DNA of 45,306 nt from JBDHTS01 sp044220535 (GTDB lineage Bacteria > Pseudomonadota > Alphaproteobacteria > Micavibrionales > Micavibrionaceae), in the NCBI GenBank assembly GCA_044220535.1, contig JBGAQU010000010.1, positions 1 to 45,306 on the forward strand, written 5' to 3'. Numbering within the stretch: position 1 is the first letter of the stretch; each line of letters starts with the position of its first letter. The notes beneath the pieces were generated by a model. The model ran no database searches. It was not told where the DNA came from and saw only the letters and a list, made by a program, of their open reading frames with translations. The position numbers were made by a program, and so were the translations under genes. Of this stretch, positions 26,089 through 34,559 are shown one piece after another.

Positions 26089-26448
26089 ATGTCTTACGAC
26101 ACCAATAACATCTTTGCGAAGATCCTGCGCGGGGAGATTCCCTGCAACAAAGTGTTCGAGGATGAGCATGTGCTGGCGTTCCGGGATTTATATCCCAAAG
26201 CGCCAGTGCATGTCCTCGTGATTCCCAAGGGCGCGTATATCAGCCAGGCGGATTTCGGCGCGAAGGCGAGCGCGGCGGAAATTACGGCGTTCTATCGGGC
26301 GGTTTCAGGTATCGCAGAGAAAGAGGGCTTGACCGAAACGGGGTTTCGCACGATTGCCAATACAGGCGTGAATGGCGGGCAGGAAGTGCCGCATTTTCAT
26401 TTGCATCTGCTGGGCGGGAAAAGAATTGGGCCGATGGTGGCGGAGTAG
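26089..26448 (+). CDS. HIT-family hydrolase, HinT-like
   Basis: A 119-residue protein covering the entire HIT fold: NNIFAKILRGEIPCNKVFED, AFRDLYPKAPVHVLVIPK, TGFRTIANTGVNGGQEV, and the active-site triad His102-x-His104-x-His106 in VPHFHLHLLGG, where the middle His attacks the alpha phosphate. HinT enzymes hydrolyse purine nucleoside phosphoramidates, such as adenylated lysine by-products, in the cytoplasm. The length is typical. The convergent downstream gene is separated by a large palindromic repeat. Confidence 0.94.
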   Translation: MSYDTNNIFAKILRGEIPCNKVFEDEHVLAFRDLYPKAPVHVLVIPKGAYISQADFGAKASAAEITAFYRAVSGIAEKEGLTETGFRTIANTGVNGGQEVPHFHLHLLGGKRIGPMVAE

Positions 26449-26457
26449 GTTTTTTTA

Positions 26458-26600
26458 ACCACGAATGGACACAAATAAGCACGAATAAGAAAGGTTAAAA
26501 CACGGAGGCCCGGAGATCCGGAGAATAAGAATTTTTTTCCGGACCTCCGCGTAAAAATATTTTTTCTTTTTATTCGTGCTTATTTGTGTCCATTCGTGGT
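26458..26600. repeat. Large composite palindromic repeat between convergent genes
   Basis: A perfect 30-base inverted repeat: 26458-26487 (begins ACCACGAATGGACAC) and its exact reverse complement at 26571-26600. Nested inside is an 11-base pair, 26503-26513 and 26539-26549, with one mismatch (CGGAGGCCCGG against CCGGACCTCCG). A T-run lies in the centre. It fills the gap between the HIT gene and the opposing hypothetical gene and could act as a bidirectional terminator. Another partial copy lies at 24594-24623, so this is a dispersed element. Confidence 0.88.
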
Positions 26601-26609
26601 CAATTTTTT

Positions 26610-27161
26610 CTAAACCCGTTGCATCACTGGAAATTCGATGACGTTGCCTTTTATCGCGGCGCGGCGATTGACGGGCAGGCGGTGTTGTTCGAGTTTTTGT
26701 TCGGCGATGTCGATATGGGCGGTGGCCTGGGCCGCGAGAAGGTCGCAGAGTTTCGCGGCGATGCCGGGTTCTTCGGGCAGGTCGGCCAGCGTCGCCTCCA
26801 GCAGATGCGCCATGGATTCCAGATCTTCGGGAATAAAACTTAAAGCCGTGGCAACATGATCTTCGTCGATGGGCGCGCCGCTGTCTGTCGCCAGCCATAA
26901 CGCGCCGTAATCCTCCACAATTTTGTCCGCCCCAATGCGCAGCATGCGAGCCGCGGGCAGTTTCCCGCAATGGGCTGAAAGATTTTGTGCACACAGGGCG
27001 ATACAAAGCAGGGCGGTATCCGGCTCCAGGTCGCTCAACACTGTATTGAACCCGTATTCGGTGACATCATCCAGGCGTTCATTGCCGCGCAGGATCTGCC
27101 CGGTGATCACAGGCACGACGAAACGCGTATGCAGTAAAGCCAGTTGTTGATCCGATAGCAT
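26610..27161 (-). CDS. Hypothetical protein
   Basis: A 183-residue, mostly helical, acidic soluble protein with no signal peptide or known motif. The N-terminus reads LSDQQLALLHTRFVVPVITG, the middle LLCIALCAQNLSAHCGKLP and EDYGALWLATDSGAPID, and the C-terminus is a long helix ending NVIEFPVMQRV. The Cys-x-x-x-Cys and Cys-Gly residues in the middle could be metal or redox sites, but this is only a possibility. It starts just before the divergent comM gene, separated by a 178-base region with no obvious promoter. Confidence 0.6.
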   Translation of the reverse strand: MLSDQQLALLHTRFVVPVITGQILRGNERLDDVTEYGFNTVLSDLEPDTALLCIALCAQNLSAHCGKLPAARMLRIGADKIVEDYGALWLATDSGAPIDEDHVATALSFIPEDLESMAHLLEATLADLPEEPGIAAKLCDLLAAQATAHIDIAEQKLEQHRLPVNRRAAIKGNVIEFPVMQRV

Positions 27162-27339
27162 GTCACGTCTCCCGTCTTTTGTGCCGTATCCTGTAACGGT
27201 TGTAGCGGGTGGGTGGTAAAGAGAGGCTTAACAGGTAAAACAATTTTAGAAGGTTATGAACAATGCGCTCTTTTCAAGCGGTTGTTTTCTATTTGTTCCT
27301 GTGTCATAAAACCTGATCATTTCAGCTTGAGGTTTTGCA

Positions 27340-28842
27340 TTGGTAGCCCGCGTCCGCACAGTTTCGTTTCATGGGGTTCAGGTCAGGGATATTGACGTGG
27401 AGGTGCAGATCTCCAGCGGGTTGGTGGCATTTACAATTGTGGGACTGCCGGATAAGGCGGTGGCGGAGAGTAAGGAGCGTGTGCGGTCGGCGTTGCATTC
27501 GCTGGGCTTAAGTCTTCCTGCGAAGCGGCTGACGGTCAATCTGGCGCCTGCCGATCTGGCGAAAGAAGGCAGCCATTACGATCTGCCGATTGCGCTGGGG
27601 CTGTTATCCGCGATGGGTGTGGTGCCGCAGGATGCGCTGCAGGATCTGGTGGTCTTGGGTGAATTGTCGCTCGATTCCATGATCCGGCCTGTCGCCGGGG
27701 TCCTGCCCGCCGCCATGCATGCGGCCACCAATGATAACCGGCTGATCTGCCCCGGCGCGTGCGGCGGGGAGGCAGCGTGGGTCGGCGGCATCGATATTCT
27801 GGCGCCGCGCGATTTGCTGCAGCTGATCAACCATTTCAAGGGGACGCAGGTGCTGTCCCCGCCCAAGGCGTTTTTGTCGGACGGGGCGGATCGCGCCGGG
27901 CCAGACCTTGCCGATGTGCGCGGGCAGGAAACCGCCAAGCGCGCGCTCGAAATCGCTGCGGCGGGCGGGCATAATTTATTGATGATCGGGCCGCCGGGTT
28001 CGGGCAAGTCGATGATGTCGGCCTGTCTGCCGGGGATACTACCACCGTTGTCGCCGCGTGAGGCGCTGGAGGTATCGATGGTGCATTCGTTGGCGGGGAC
28101 GCTGCCGGAAGGCGGGCTGTTGAAGCATCGTCCGTTTCGCGATCCGCACCATTCGGCGTCGCTGCCTGCGCTGGTCGGTGGCGGGGCAAAAGCAAAACCG
28201 GGGGAGATTTCACTGGCGCATCATGGTGTGTTGTTTCTGGATGAACTGCCAGAGTTTCAGCGGGCGACGTTAGAGTCTTTGCGTCAGCCTCTGGAGACGG
28301 GGGAGGTGTCGATTGCCCGCGCCAACCATCATGTCACCTATCCGGCGCGGTTTCAGTTGATCGCCGCCATGAACCCGTGTCGCTGCGGGCATTTAGGCGA
28401 TGCCGATCTGGAATGCACGAAGGCGCCACGTTGTGCCGGGGATTATCAGTCAAAGATTTCGGGGCCATTGCTGGACCGGATCGATCTGCAGGTGGATGTT
28501 CCGGCGGTGACGATCGGGGATTTAAGCCAGGCGGTATCCAAGGCAGAACCGTCTTCGGCGGTGGCGGCCAGGGTCGCGGCGGCGCGTGCGCTGCAGCATA
28601 AACGCCAAAACGGGGTTTTGAATGCCCATATCGCCGCAGCTGACCTGGAAACGGCCATCGGGCTGGAAGACCCGGCCAGGGAATTGTTGACCAGGGCGGG
28701 GGAACAGCTGAAACTCTCGGCCAGAGCCTATCACAGGCTGCTCCGCGCGGCGCGGACGATTGCCGACCTGGAAGGCGCGGAAACCGTGGCCCGGGCCCAT
28801 GCGGGGGAGGCTTTATCGTACCGGCGGCTCAAAACCGGGTGA
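27340..28842 (+). CDS. comM: ComM/YifB-family AAA+ ATPase
   Basis: A 500-residue protein: an N-terminal Lon-like S5 domain (VEVQISSGLVAFTIVGLPDK then AVAESKERVRSAL and KRLTVNLAPADLAKEGSHYDLPIAL), a Mg-chelatase-type AAA+ core with LLMIGPPGSGKSMM (Walker A, near residue 225) and HHGVLFLDELPEF (Walker B), RDPHHSASLPALVGGG, a Cys-rich MNPCRCGHLGD loop, and the C-terminal helical lid LKLSARAYHRLLRAARTIAD. ComM is a branch-migration helicase used in natural transformation in other bacteria; housekeeping roles are not excluded. The start is the TTG at 27340 (GAGG 10 bases upstream), required because the conserved VRTVSFHGV begins there. Confidence 0.95.
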   Translation: MVARVRTVSFHGVQVRDIDVEVQISSGLVAFTIVGLPDKAVAESKERVRSALHSLGLSLPAKRLTVNLAPADLAKEGSHYDLPIALGLLSAMGVVPQDALQDLVVLGELSLDSMIRPVAGVLPAAMHAATNDNRLICPGACGGEAAWVGGIDILAPRDLLQLINHFKGTQVLSPPKAFLSDGADRAGPDLADVRGQETAKRALEIAAAGGHNLLMIGPPGSGKSMMSACLPGILPPLSPREALEVSMVHSLAGTLPEGGLLKHRPFRDPHHSASLPALVGGGAKAKPGEISLAHHGVLFLDELPEFQRATLESLRQPLETGEVSIARANHHVTYPARFQLIAAMNPCRCGHLGDADLECTKAPRCAGDYQSKISGPLLDRIDLQVDVPAVTIGDLSQAVSKAEPSSAVAARVAAARALQHKRQNGVLNAHIAAADLETAIGLEDPARELLTRAGEQLKLSARAYHRLLRAARTIADLEGAETVARAHAGEALSYRRLKTG

Positions 28843-28938
28843 TTTGCCTTTTTCTGTCAAAACGCGATAAAATGGAATAAGTTGCGCTTTTCAGGCGTTG
28901 GTCGCCTGTCAGGCATAATGATGGGGTTTTGAGGGGCT

Positions 28939-30051
28939 ATGGCTCTTTTGGGCGGTGTATTTGGGAAAGCTGCTGCTGTCGGCGTGATCGCCGCAGGGCT
29001 TTCCATTGCCCCGGCGGATGCCTCCATCGACAGCCGCGACAAGATTGAACAGCAAAAACCAGGCGCCATGGACGTTGTCATGGACCGGCTGATGGGCGGG
29101 CTGAATTATGAGATGAAAGCCCCGAGTGCCCCTACCAACACGATCGTCGCTGATGCGCGCCAGCAGACATCAAGTGTCCCCAATGCCAAAGGATTATTTA
29201 ATGCGGCCGTCGTCGCTTCGCAGGAACTGGGCCAGAACATCGCCGATGTGACGGCGGCGCTGGACGCCAAGCCGGATACAAATAAACTTCGTGCGGATAC
29301 GGCCCCTGTTGCAACGGCGGATGTTGGCAAGATTGATCGGGATACCGCCGCGAGAGGCCAGGTGGCCGATAAGGCGATGGCGGCAGTCAATAAGCTGAAG
29401 GACGTTGCTCAGAACACCGGAAAACCTTCTGTATCCGGTCTTGCCGCCAATTCATTTGCAAGTGCGGCGGTGGGTGCGATCGCCACCTCTGTGGGTGCGC
29501 CGCCGCGCATGGTTGCGGCTGCACAAATGGCTTTTGATGCCACGCAGGCCGTAGCGGCCAATGGGGCCGGCACATTCGGCGCTACGACACCGTCTACGCT
29601 TTCCGGATCGTTCAACAGTCGTGAGAAAGGTGCGCGTGCGCAAATGACACCAGGCTATACAGCCAGTGTCAGCGCACCGCAACCAACGCAACAGGCTCAA
29701 GCGCCAAAACCCGTTGAAATCGCAGGCCGGGAAGATCTGTATGGCCGCGCCACCCTGGCAGGGGATGGCTTGAACGGTATCGCCAGTTTGAAAATAGATG
29801 GTAAAGGGCTTGATGCCCTACAGGGAAATGTTGGCGCCATGACCCGCGATGCGCGGCAAGCCCGCCAGACCATGGATCTGATTGCCATGAACGGCTTCAA
29901 GGTCGATTTGGGCGAAGCGGGCAGCCAGCTTGGCGCTGGCCGCATTTCCGCACGCCAGATGGATCCGCTGGTGGCGGCCAATACGCCTGTCACCATCCGC
30001 CCATTGGCTCCGCGCTCGCCGGGCATGAGCATGGGTGGCAGCTTTGCCTAA
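28939..30051 (+). CDS. Exported Ala-rich hypothetical protein
   Basis: A 370-residue protein with a probable signal peptide (MALLGGVFGKAAAVGVIAAG, cut after PADA near 28). The mature part is rich in Ala, Thr, Gln and Gly, low in aromatic residues and Cys, and appears mostly unstructured with helical stretches (AMAAVNKLKDVAQNTGKP, AANSFASAAVGAIATSVG). No repeat unit or catalytic motif is evident. It carries a Pro/Gln linker near residue 245 and ends RSPGMSMGGSFA. It could be a periplasmic or surface filler protein. Followed after 93 bases by the diguanylate cyclase gene; no link is evident. Confidence 0.55.
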   Translation: MALLGGVFGKAAAVGVIAAGLSIAPADASIDSRDKIEQQKPGAMDVVMDRLMGGLNYEMKAPSAPTNTIVADARQQTSSVPNAKGLFNAAVVASQELGQNIADVTAALDAKPDTNKLRADTAPVATADVGKIDRDTAARGQVADKAMAAVNKLKDVAQNTGKPSVSGLAANSFASAAVGAIATSVGAPPRMVAAAQMAFDATQAVAANGAGTFGATTPSTLSGSFNSREKGARAQMTPGYTASVSAPQPTQQAQAPKPVEIAGREDLYGRATLAGDGLNGIASLKIDGKGLDALQGNVGAMTRDARQARQTMDLIAMNGFKVDLGEAGSQLGAGRISARQMDPLVAANTPVTIRPLAPRSPGMSMGGSFA

Positions 30052-30144
30052 TTCTGGCAATTTACCTTATCCCATATTTCCTCTTTGTCGATTTCTGACT
30101 TGTGATAAGGTTTGTTAACTTTATTCAGGCAAGACTACATTCCA

Positions 30145-31188
30145 ATGCATTATGAACATGATAAAAAACAGGCCAAGGACTTTTCGGATGCCGCGCTGGA
30201 GCGGATCCAGCGGGAGGGGCTGTCGGCAACGCCCGACGTCTATGAACTCTGGTATTGCTATTTTTCCGGGCAGAGCGCCGAAGTCGCCCGCGCCATCGAC
30301 ATACTGGTCGCCAACAAGCAGAGAATCACCGAAGACCGTTGCCGGGAACTGTATCACCGTTTTCTGAGCGATGCGCGCAATGAGGAAGCCGTGCGCCGCG
30401 CGGGCGACCAGATCAACGCGACATTGAAAACGGTCAGCGGCGTGGTCAGCGACGTTAAAAATGCGACGACGGCCTACAGCACGAAACTGGTGGGCGTTTC
30501 CACGCGCATCGATTCCGCAAAGGACCCGGCGCAGCTGAAAACCGTGTTGAACGATATGATCAGTGACGCCAAAGGCATGATCGAACGCAATCAGGCGCTG
30601 GAGCAGGAGTTGGATCGATCCAGTCAGGTGATGCAGGAATTGCAGCGCGATCTGGAGGCCGTGCGCAAAGAGGCGATGACGGACGGGCTGACCGCCCTGT
30701 CCAACCGCAAGGCGTTCGACGTCGCGATTAAACGCGTGGCTGAGGAAAGCGCAGAAAACGGCGCGACCTTCTCCCTTCTGATGCTCGACATCGATTATTT
30801 CAAAAGCTTCAACGATAATTTCGGCCACCAGATCGGGGATCAGGTACTGCGCCTTGTCGCGCGGACGCTGACCGATGGCGTGAAAGGGCGGGATATTGCC
30901 GCGCGTTACGGCGGAGAGGAATTCGCGATCATCCTGCCGGATACGCCGCTGGATGCGGGCGTACATGTGGCGAACGCCTTGCGCCGCGCCGTTGCGATCA
31001 AGGATGTGATCAACCGTAACACATCGGAAAAGCTGGGCCGTATCACAATGTCAGTCGGTGTTGCGGAGTATAAATCAGGCGAAAACACATCTGACTTGAT
31101 CGAACGTGCCGATGCGGCGCTGTATACGGCCAAGCATAACGGCCGCAATCAGGTTGCCGCCGCGCCGACGCCGGGAAAAAACCGTTAA
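30145..31188 (+). CDS. Diguanylate cyclase (GGDEF domain)
   Basis: A 347-residue cytoplasmic protein. The N-terminal third (ALERIQREGLSATPDVYELW, then ITEDRCRELYHRF) is the helical region found before GGDEF in many alphaproteobacteria; a coiled coil (about 130-190, ending QELQRDLEAVRKEAMTDGLT) joins it to the catalytic domain. The active site is RYGGEEFAIILPD, with LLMLDIDYFKSFND for metal and GTP contacts, so cyclic di-GMP synthesis is likely. The inhibitory RxxD site appears as Lys-Gly-Arg-Asp, i.e. not conserved. The ATG at 30145 is preferred to an in-frame TTG at 30112. No EAL domain. Confidence 0.9.
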   Translation: MHYEHDKKQAKDFSDAALERIQREGLSATPDVYELWYCYFSGQSAEVARAIDILVANKQRITEDRCRELYHRFLSDARNEEAVRRAGDQINATLKTVSGVVSDVKNATTAYSTKLVGVSTRIDSAKDPAQLKTVLNDMISDAKGMIERNQALEQELDRSSQVMQELQRDLEAVRKEAMTDGLTALSNRKAFDVAIKRVAEESAENGATFSLLMLDIDYFKSFNDNFGHQIGDQVLRLVARTLTDGVKGRDIAARYGGEEFAIILPDTPLDAGVHVANALRRAVAIKDVINRNTSEKLGRITMSVGVAEYKSGENTSDLIERADAALYTAKHNGRNQVAAAPTPGKNR

Positions 31189-31235
31189 TCGGAATAATGT
31201 TGCGGCCTATTTAAAATTTTTGTATTTTTTACGCC

Positions 31236-31445
31236 ATGCCATTGGCAGATGAACATAAGACCTTGTCAAGTCCTTGCGTCGAGCCTACACAGGATGCTGG
31301 CTCAACCCCCTTCGCGCCGAAAACGGAAAAGCCGGTTGTTCCTGCAGCAAAGCCTGCCCAAAAAATTCAGGCTGTTTCCGAATCCGAATGGAAGATTGTA
31401 GATCCGCGGGACTGGCCCGGCCATGGTTTTGCGTCTTTTAAATAA
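31236..31445 (+). CDS. Small Pro-rich hypothetical protein
   Basis: A 69-residue ORF that may be a real small gene: MPLADEHKTLSSPCVEPTQD at the start, an Ala/Pro/Lys-rich middle and a defined end, SEWKIVDPRDWPGHGFASFK, whose Trp/Pro pattern looks selected. It has no visible Shine-Dalgarno sequence, which lowers confidence. It occupies the 312-base space between the diguanylate cyclase and uvrD; nothing else is seen there. Confidence 0.35.
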   Translation: MPLADEHKTLSSPCVEPTQDAGSTPFAPKTEKPVVPAAKPAQKIQAVSESEWKIVDPRDWPGHGFASFK

Positions 31446-31500
31446 ACGCTCAAAAGGATTTGGCCTTGTTCCCAAGGCATAAACTCGCATATCAATAGAT

Positions 31501-33765
31501 ATGCAGACAGCCAGCTTCAGCCCTATGAACCAAACCGCCTCCTATCTGGACGGACTTAATAAAGAACAGCGCGAGGCTGTCGAAACTCTCGACGGGCCCT
31601 TGCTGGTGCTGGCGGGGGCGGGAACCGGCAAGACGCGGGTGCTGACCACGCGGCTTGCGCATCTTCTCCGCACCAATCGCGCATGGCCTTCGCAGATTTT
31701 AGCCGTGACCTTTACCAACAAGGCGGCCGGGGAAATGAAGGAGCGTGTCTCCCATATTATGGGCGGGCAGCCGGTGGATCCGTCTTCGCCGGGGCGCGGC
31801 CCCGGCTACGACGCGACAAGCGGCTGGTGGCTCGGCACCTTTCATGCGCTGGCGGCGCGGATGCTGCGGCGGCATGCGGATCTTGTCGGACTAACCTTGT
31901 CCTTCACCATTATCGACCCGGACGATCAGGTCCGGCTGATGAAGCAGATCATGGAAGGGCAGAATCTCGACACCAAAAAATGGCCGCCCAAGGCAGCGAT
32001 GGGGGAGATCGAGCGGTTCAAGGATAAAGGCCTGAAGCCGGACGAGGTGAAGGCGGATGACGTCAACGACACGCGCATTATCAGCCTGTACAGCCTGTAC
32101 CAGGCGCGGCTGAAAACCGTCAATGCCTGCGATTTCGGAGACCTATTGCTGCATATGATTTCTATTTTGAAAGATCCGAAGAACGCCGATGTGCTGGCGG
32201 ATTACCATCGCCGGTTCAAATACATCATGGTGGACGAATATCAGGATACGAATGTCGCGCAATATATCTGGCTACGCCTGCTGGCAAAGGGTTCGAACAA
32301 TATCTGCTGCGTCGGCGACGATGACCAGTCGATCTATGGATGGCGCGGGGCGGAGGTCGGGAACATCCTGCGTTTCGAACAGGATTTTCCAGGCGCAAAA
32401 ATCATCCGGCTGGAACAGAATTACCGTTCGACCGGGCACATCCTCGGTGCGGCGTCAGGCGTGATCGCCAATAATCAAGGACGTCTGGGCAAGACGTTGT
32501 GGTCGGAGGCCGATCATGGCGACAAGGTTCATGTCCGCGGCTTGTGGGACGCGCCTGCCGAGGCGCGCTGGGTTGGTGAAGAGATCGAACAGCTGCAGCA
32601 TAAAGGATTCGGTCTGGGTCAGGTTGCGGTTCTGATGCGCGCCGGTTTTATGATGCGGGAATTTGAGGAGCGGTTTATCCAGTTGGGCCTGCCCTATCGC
32701 GTGATCGGCGGCCCGCGTTTTTATGAACGGCAGGAAATCCGTGACGCGCTGGCGTATTTGCGCGTGATCGCGCAGCCCGCCGACGATCTGGCGCTGGAGC
32801 GCATTATCAATGTGCCCAAGCGGGGTATCGGGGATACGACGCTGCAAGTGCTGTACGGCCATGCACGGGCGAAGGGCGTCAGCCTGTATCAAGCGACGCA
32901 GATGCTGTTGGAAACCGATGAGTTGAAAGCGAAGGTCAAAACCACGCTGCAAAATCTGATTGGCGATTTCGAACGCTGGCGCGAACGCAGTGCGACCGTG
33001 AAGCATGTGGATCTAGCAGCGATGGTGCTGGATGAATCTGGCTATGTCGCGATGTGGCAGGCTGATAAATCGCCGGAAGCGCCGGGGCGGGTTGAAAACC
33101 TTAAAGAGCTGATCGGCGGCATGGCCGAATTCGAGTCGCTTCAGGATTTTCTGGAACATGTGTCGCTGGTGATGGAAAACCAGGAAGGCAAGGCGGGCGA
33201 CGCGATCACGCTGATGACGCTGCACGGTGCGAAAGGCCTGGAATTCAACGCCGTGTTCCTGCCGGGCTGGGAGGAAGGGCTGTTCCCGTCCCAGCGCAGC
33301 ATGGATGAAAACGGGATGAAGGGGCTGGAGGAAGAACGGCGCCTCGCCTATGTCGGCATCACACGCGCACGCAAACGCGCCTATATTTCCCATGCCGCGA
33401 ACAGGCGCGTCTACGGCAACTGGGTCAGTTCGATCCCGTCGCGCTTTGTCGGCGAATTGCCAGACGGTCATGTGGACAGCGAAGCCGATCCGGGGTTGTA
33501 TGCAGGGCGCTCCAACCATTGGGATTCATCTGGTTTTTCTGCGGAAAAACGCGAATGGAAATCGCCTATGCTCCAGGGACAATCCTTCCGCACGGCGAAA
33601 CGACCGGAACAGGCCGCGTCTTTTGTCCGCGGCGGGCGTGTGTTCCACGATAAATTCGGCGCGGGCACGATCATCAATGTCGACGGCCACAAGCTGGATA
33701 TCGAATTCGATTCCAGCGGCACGAAGCGTGTGCTGGACAGTTTTGTGGAGAAAGCAAGCGATTAA
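31501..33765 (+). CDS. uvrD: UvrD/PcrA-type DNA helicase
   Basis: A 754-residue superfamily 1A helicase. Motifs in order: LNKEQREAV (Q motif), VLAGAGTGKTRVLTTR (I), AVTFTNKAAGEMKERV (Ia), YIMVDEYQDTNVAQY (II), CCVGDDDQSIYGWRGA (III), IIRLEQNYRS (IV), DAITLMTLHGAKGLEFNAVF (V) and EERRLAYVGITRARK (VI). The C-terminal tail carries VRGGRVFHDKFGAGTIIN, the Tudor-like domain that contacts RNA polymerase in UvrD/PcrA. It unwinds DNA 3'-5' in excision and mismatch repair and replication restart. An alternative start is the ATG at 31525. Ends 12 bases from the convergent gene. Confidence 0.96.
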   Translation: MQTASFSPMNQTASYLDGLNKEQREAVETLDGPLLVLAGAGTGKTRVLTTRLAHLLRTNRAWPSQILAVTFTNKAAGEMKERVSHIMGGQPVDPSSPGRGPGYDATSGWWLGTFHALAARMLRRHADLVGLTLSFTIIDPDDQVRLMKQIMEGQNLDTKKWPPKAAMGEIERFKDKGLKPDEVKADDVNDTRIISLYSLYQARLKTVNACDFGDLLLHMISILKDPKNADVLADYHRRFKYIMVDEYQDTNVAQYIWLRLLAKGSNNICCVGDDDQSIYGWRGAEVGNILRFEQDFPGAKIIRLEQNYRSTGHILGAASGVIANNQGRLGKTLWSEADHGDKVHVRGLWDAPAEARWVGEEIEQLQHKGFGLGQVAVLMRAGFMMREFEERFIQLGLPYRVIGGPRFYERQEIRDALAYLRVIAQPADDLALERIINVPKRGIGDTTLQVLYGHARAKGVSLYQATQMLLETDELKAKVKTTLQNLIGDFERWRERSATVKHVDLAAMVLDESGYVAMWQADKSPEAPGRVENLKELIGGMAEFESLQDFLEHVSLVMENQEGKAGDAITLMTLHGAKGLEFNAVFLPGWEEGLFPSQRSMDENGMKGLEEERRLAYVGITRARKRAYISHAANRRVYGNWVSSIPSRFVGELPDGHVDSEADPGLYAGRSNHWDSSGFSAEKREWKSPMLQGQSFRTAKRPEQAASFVRGGRVFHDKFGAGTIINVDGHKLDIEFDSSGTKRVLDSFVEKASD

Positions 33766-33777
33766 GAAAAGATTGAT

Positions 33778-34416
33778 TTAAACCGGCCTCAGATGCGGTT
33801 GTTTTTGTTTTAGACCCAGGCTGACAAGTCTGGCGTCTATCAGGTTTTGCAGATGGGATTCGGCGGGGGATTTATACTGCGTATGGACGAAGCCGATCGC
33901 ATATTCAATCAGCCCATCGGGGTCTTTTTTTGCAAGGCGCGCCAGTTCGCCGCATTCGCGATCCTGCAGCAGAACATCCCGTTCGGCCTGTTCCAGAAGA
34001 TCCCGTGTGTCCTGCAAGATGGATGTCGGGACGCAATCGACTCCGCCAGTGGCCGACAGCCATTGTCCTTCGGTCATCTGCCGGCTTTCGCGGTCGCATT
34101 CGATCTCATTAATAAAAATCTGTAAATCACTTTCAAATTTTTTCACGCCCGCAAAATCCCGGGCCAATATCAGGTCGCGCAGCTGATTCGTATCTGCGTG
34201 AGCAGGCAGCACATGATCGCGCTGCAAGGCGCGAACCGCCTTCAGTTTGGCAGCGTAGAACAGGTGGTGATGAGGATCGTACTCTATGAAATGGGCAGTT
34301 GTATAAAACAGGTTGGTCAGATCATCGGCACAAAAAGCAAAGTGATTCTGCTGCAGGGCCGTGGGCGGCGGCGCAACGACGGCTTGACGCGTGAAAATAT
34401 CTATAACTTCTCCCAT
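33778..34416 (-). CDS. Hypothetical protein
   Basis: A 212-residue soluble helical protein without a known family. The ATG at 34416 is chosen because AGGGAAGG stands a few bases upstream; an in-frame ATG at 34440 lies before that site. It opens MGEVIDIFTRQAVVAPPPTA, a short N-terminal form often seen in small alphaproteobacterial proteins. The rest has FIEYDPHHHLFYAAKLKAVR, two helical repeats with Cys-Asp/Glu pairs and ends SLGLKQKQPHLRPV. No membrane segment. Unknown function. Confidence 0.6.
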   Translation of the reverse strand: MGEVIDIFTRQAVVAPPPTALQQNHFAFCADDLTNLFYTTAHFIEYDPHHHLFYAAKLKAVRALQRDHVLPAHADTNQLRDLILARDFAGVKKFESDLQIFINEIECDRESRQMTEGQWLSATGGVDCVPTSILQDTRDLLEQAERDVLLQDRECGELARLAKKDPDGLIEYAIGFVHTQYKSPAESHLQNLIDARLVSLGLKQKQPHLRPV

Positions 34417-34559
34417 GACCTTCCCTTTTATTTTATACATAAGCTATTTTGGGCGTTTATAACAAGCAAATTAAGGCCAGGCCGCTCTGGACACAGTTCC
34501 GTAGAAAAGCCATAGTCTCAAGGCTATGATATATCTCCACAAAAGGGAGCAAGACCGTC

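Noticed and set aside
26458..26600. CRISPR array
   Set aside because: Only two inverted, not directly repeated, units with no regular spacers; it is a palindromic element. No CRISPR array or cas gene was seen anywhere.
27213..27395. Small open frame before comM
   Set aside because: It overlaps the comM start, has no family signs and is probably leader sequence.
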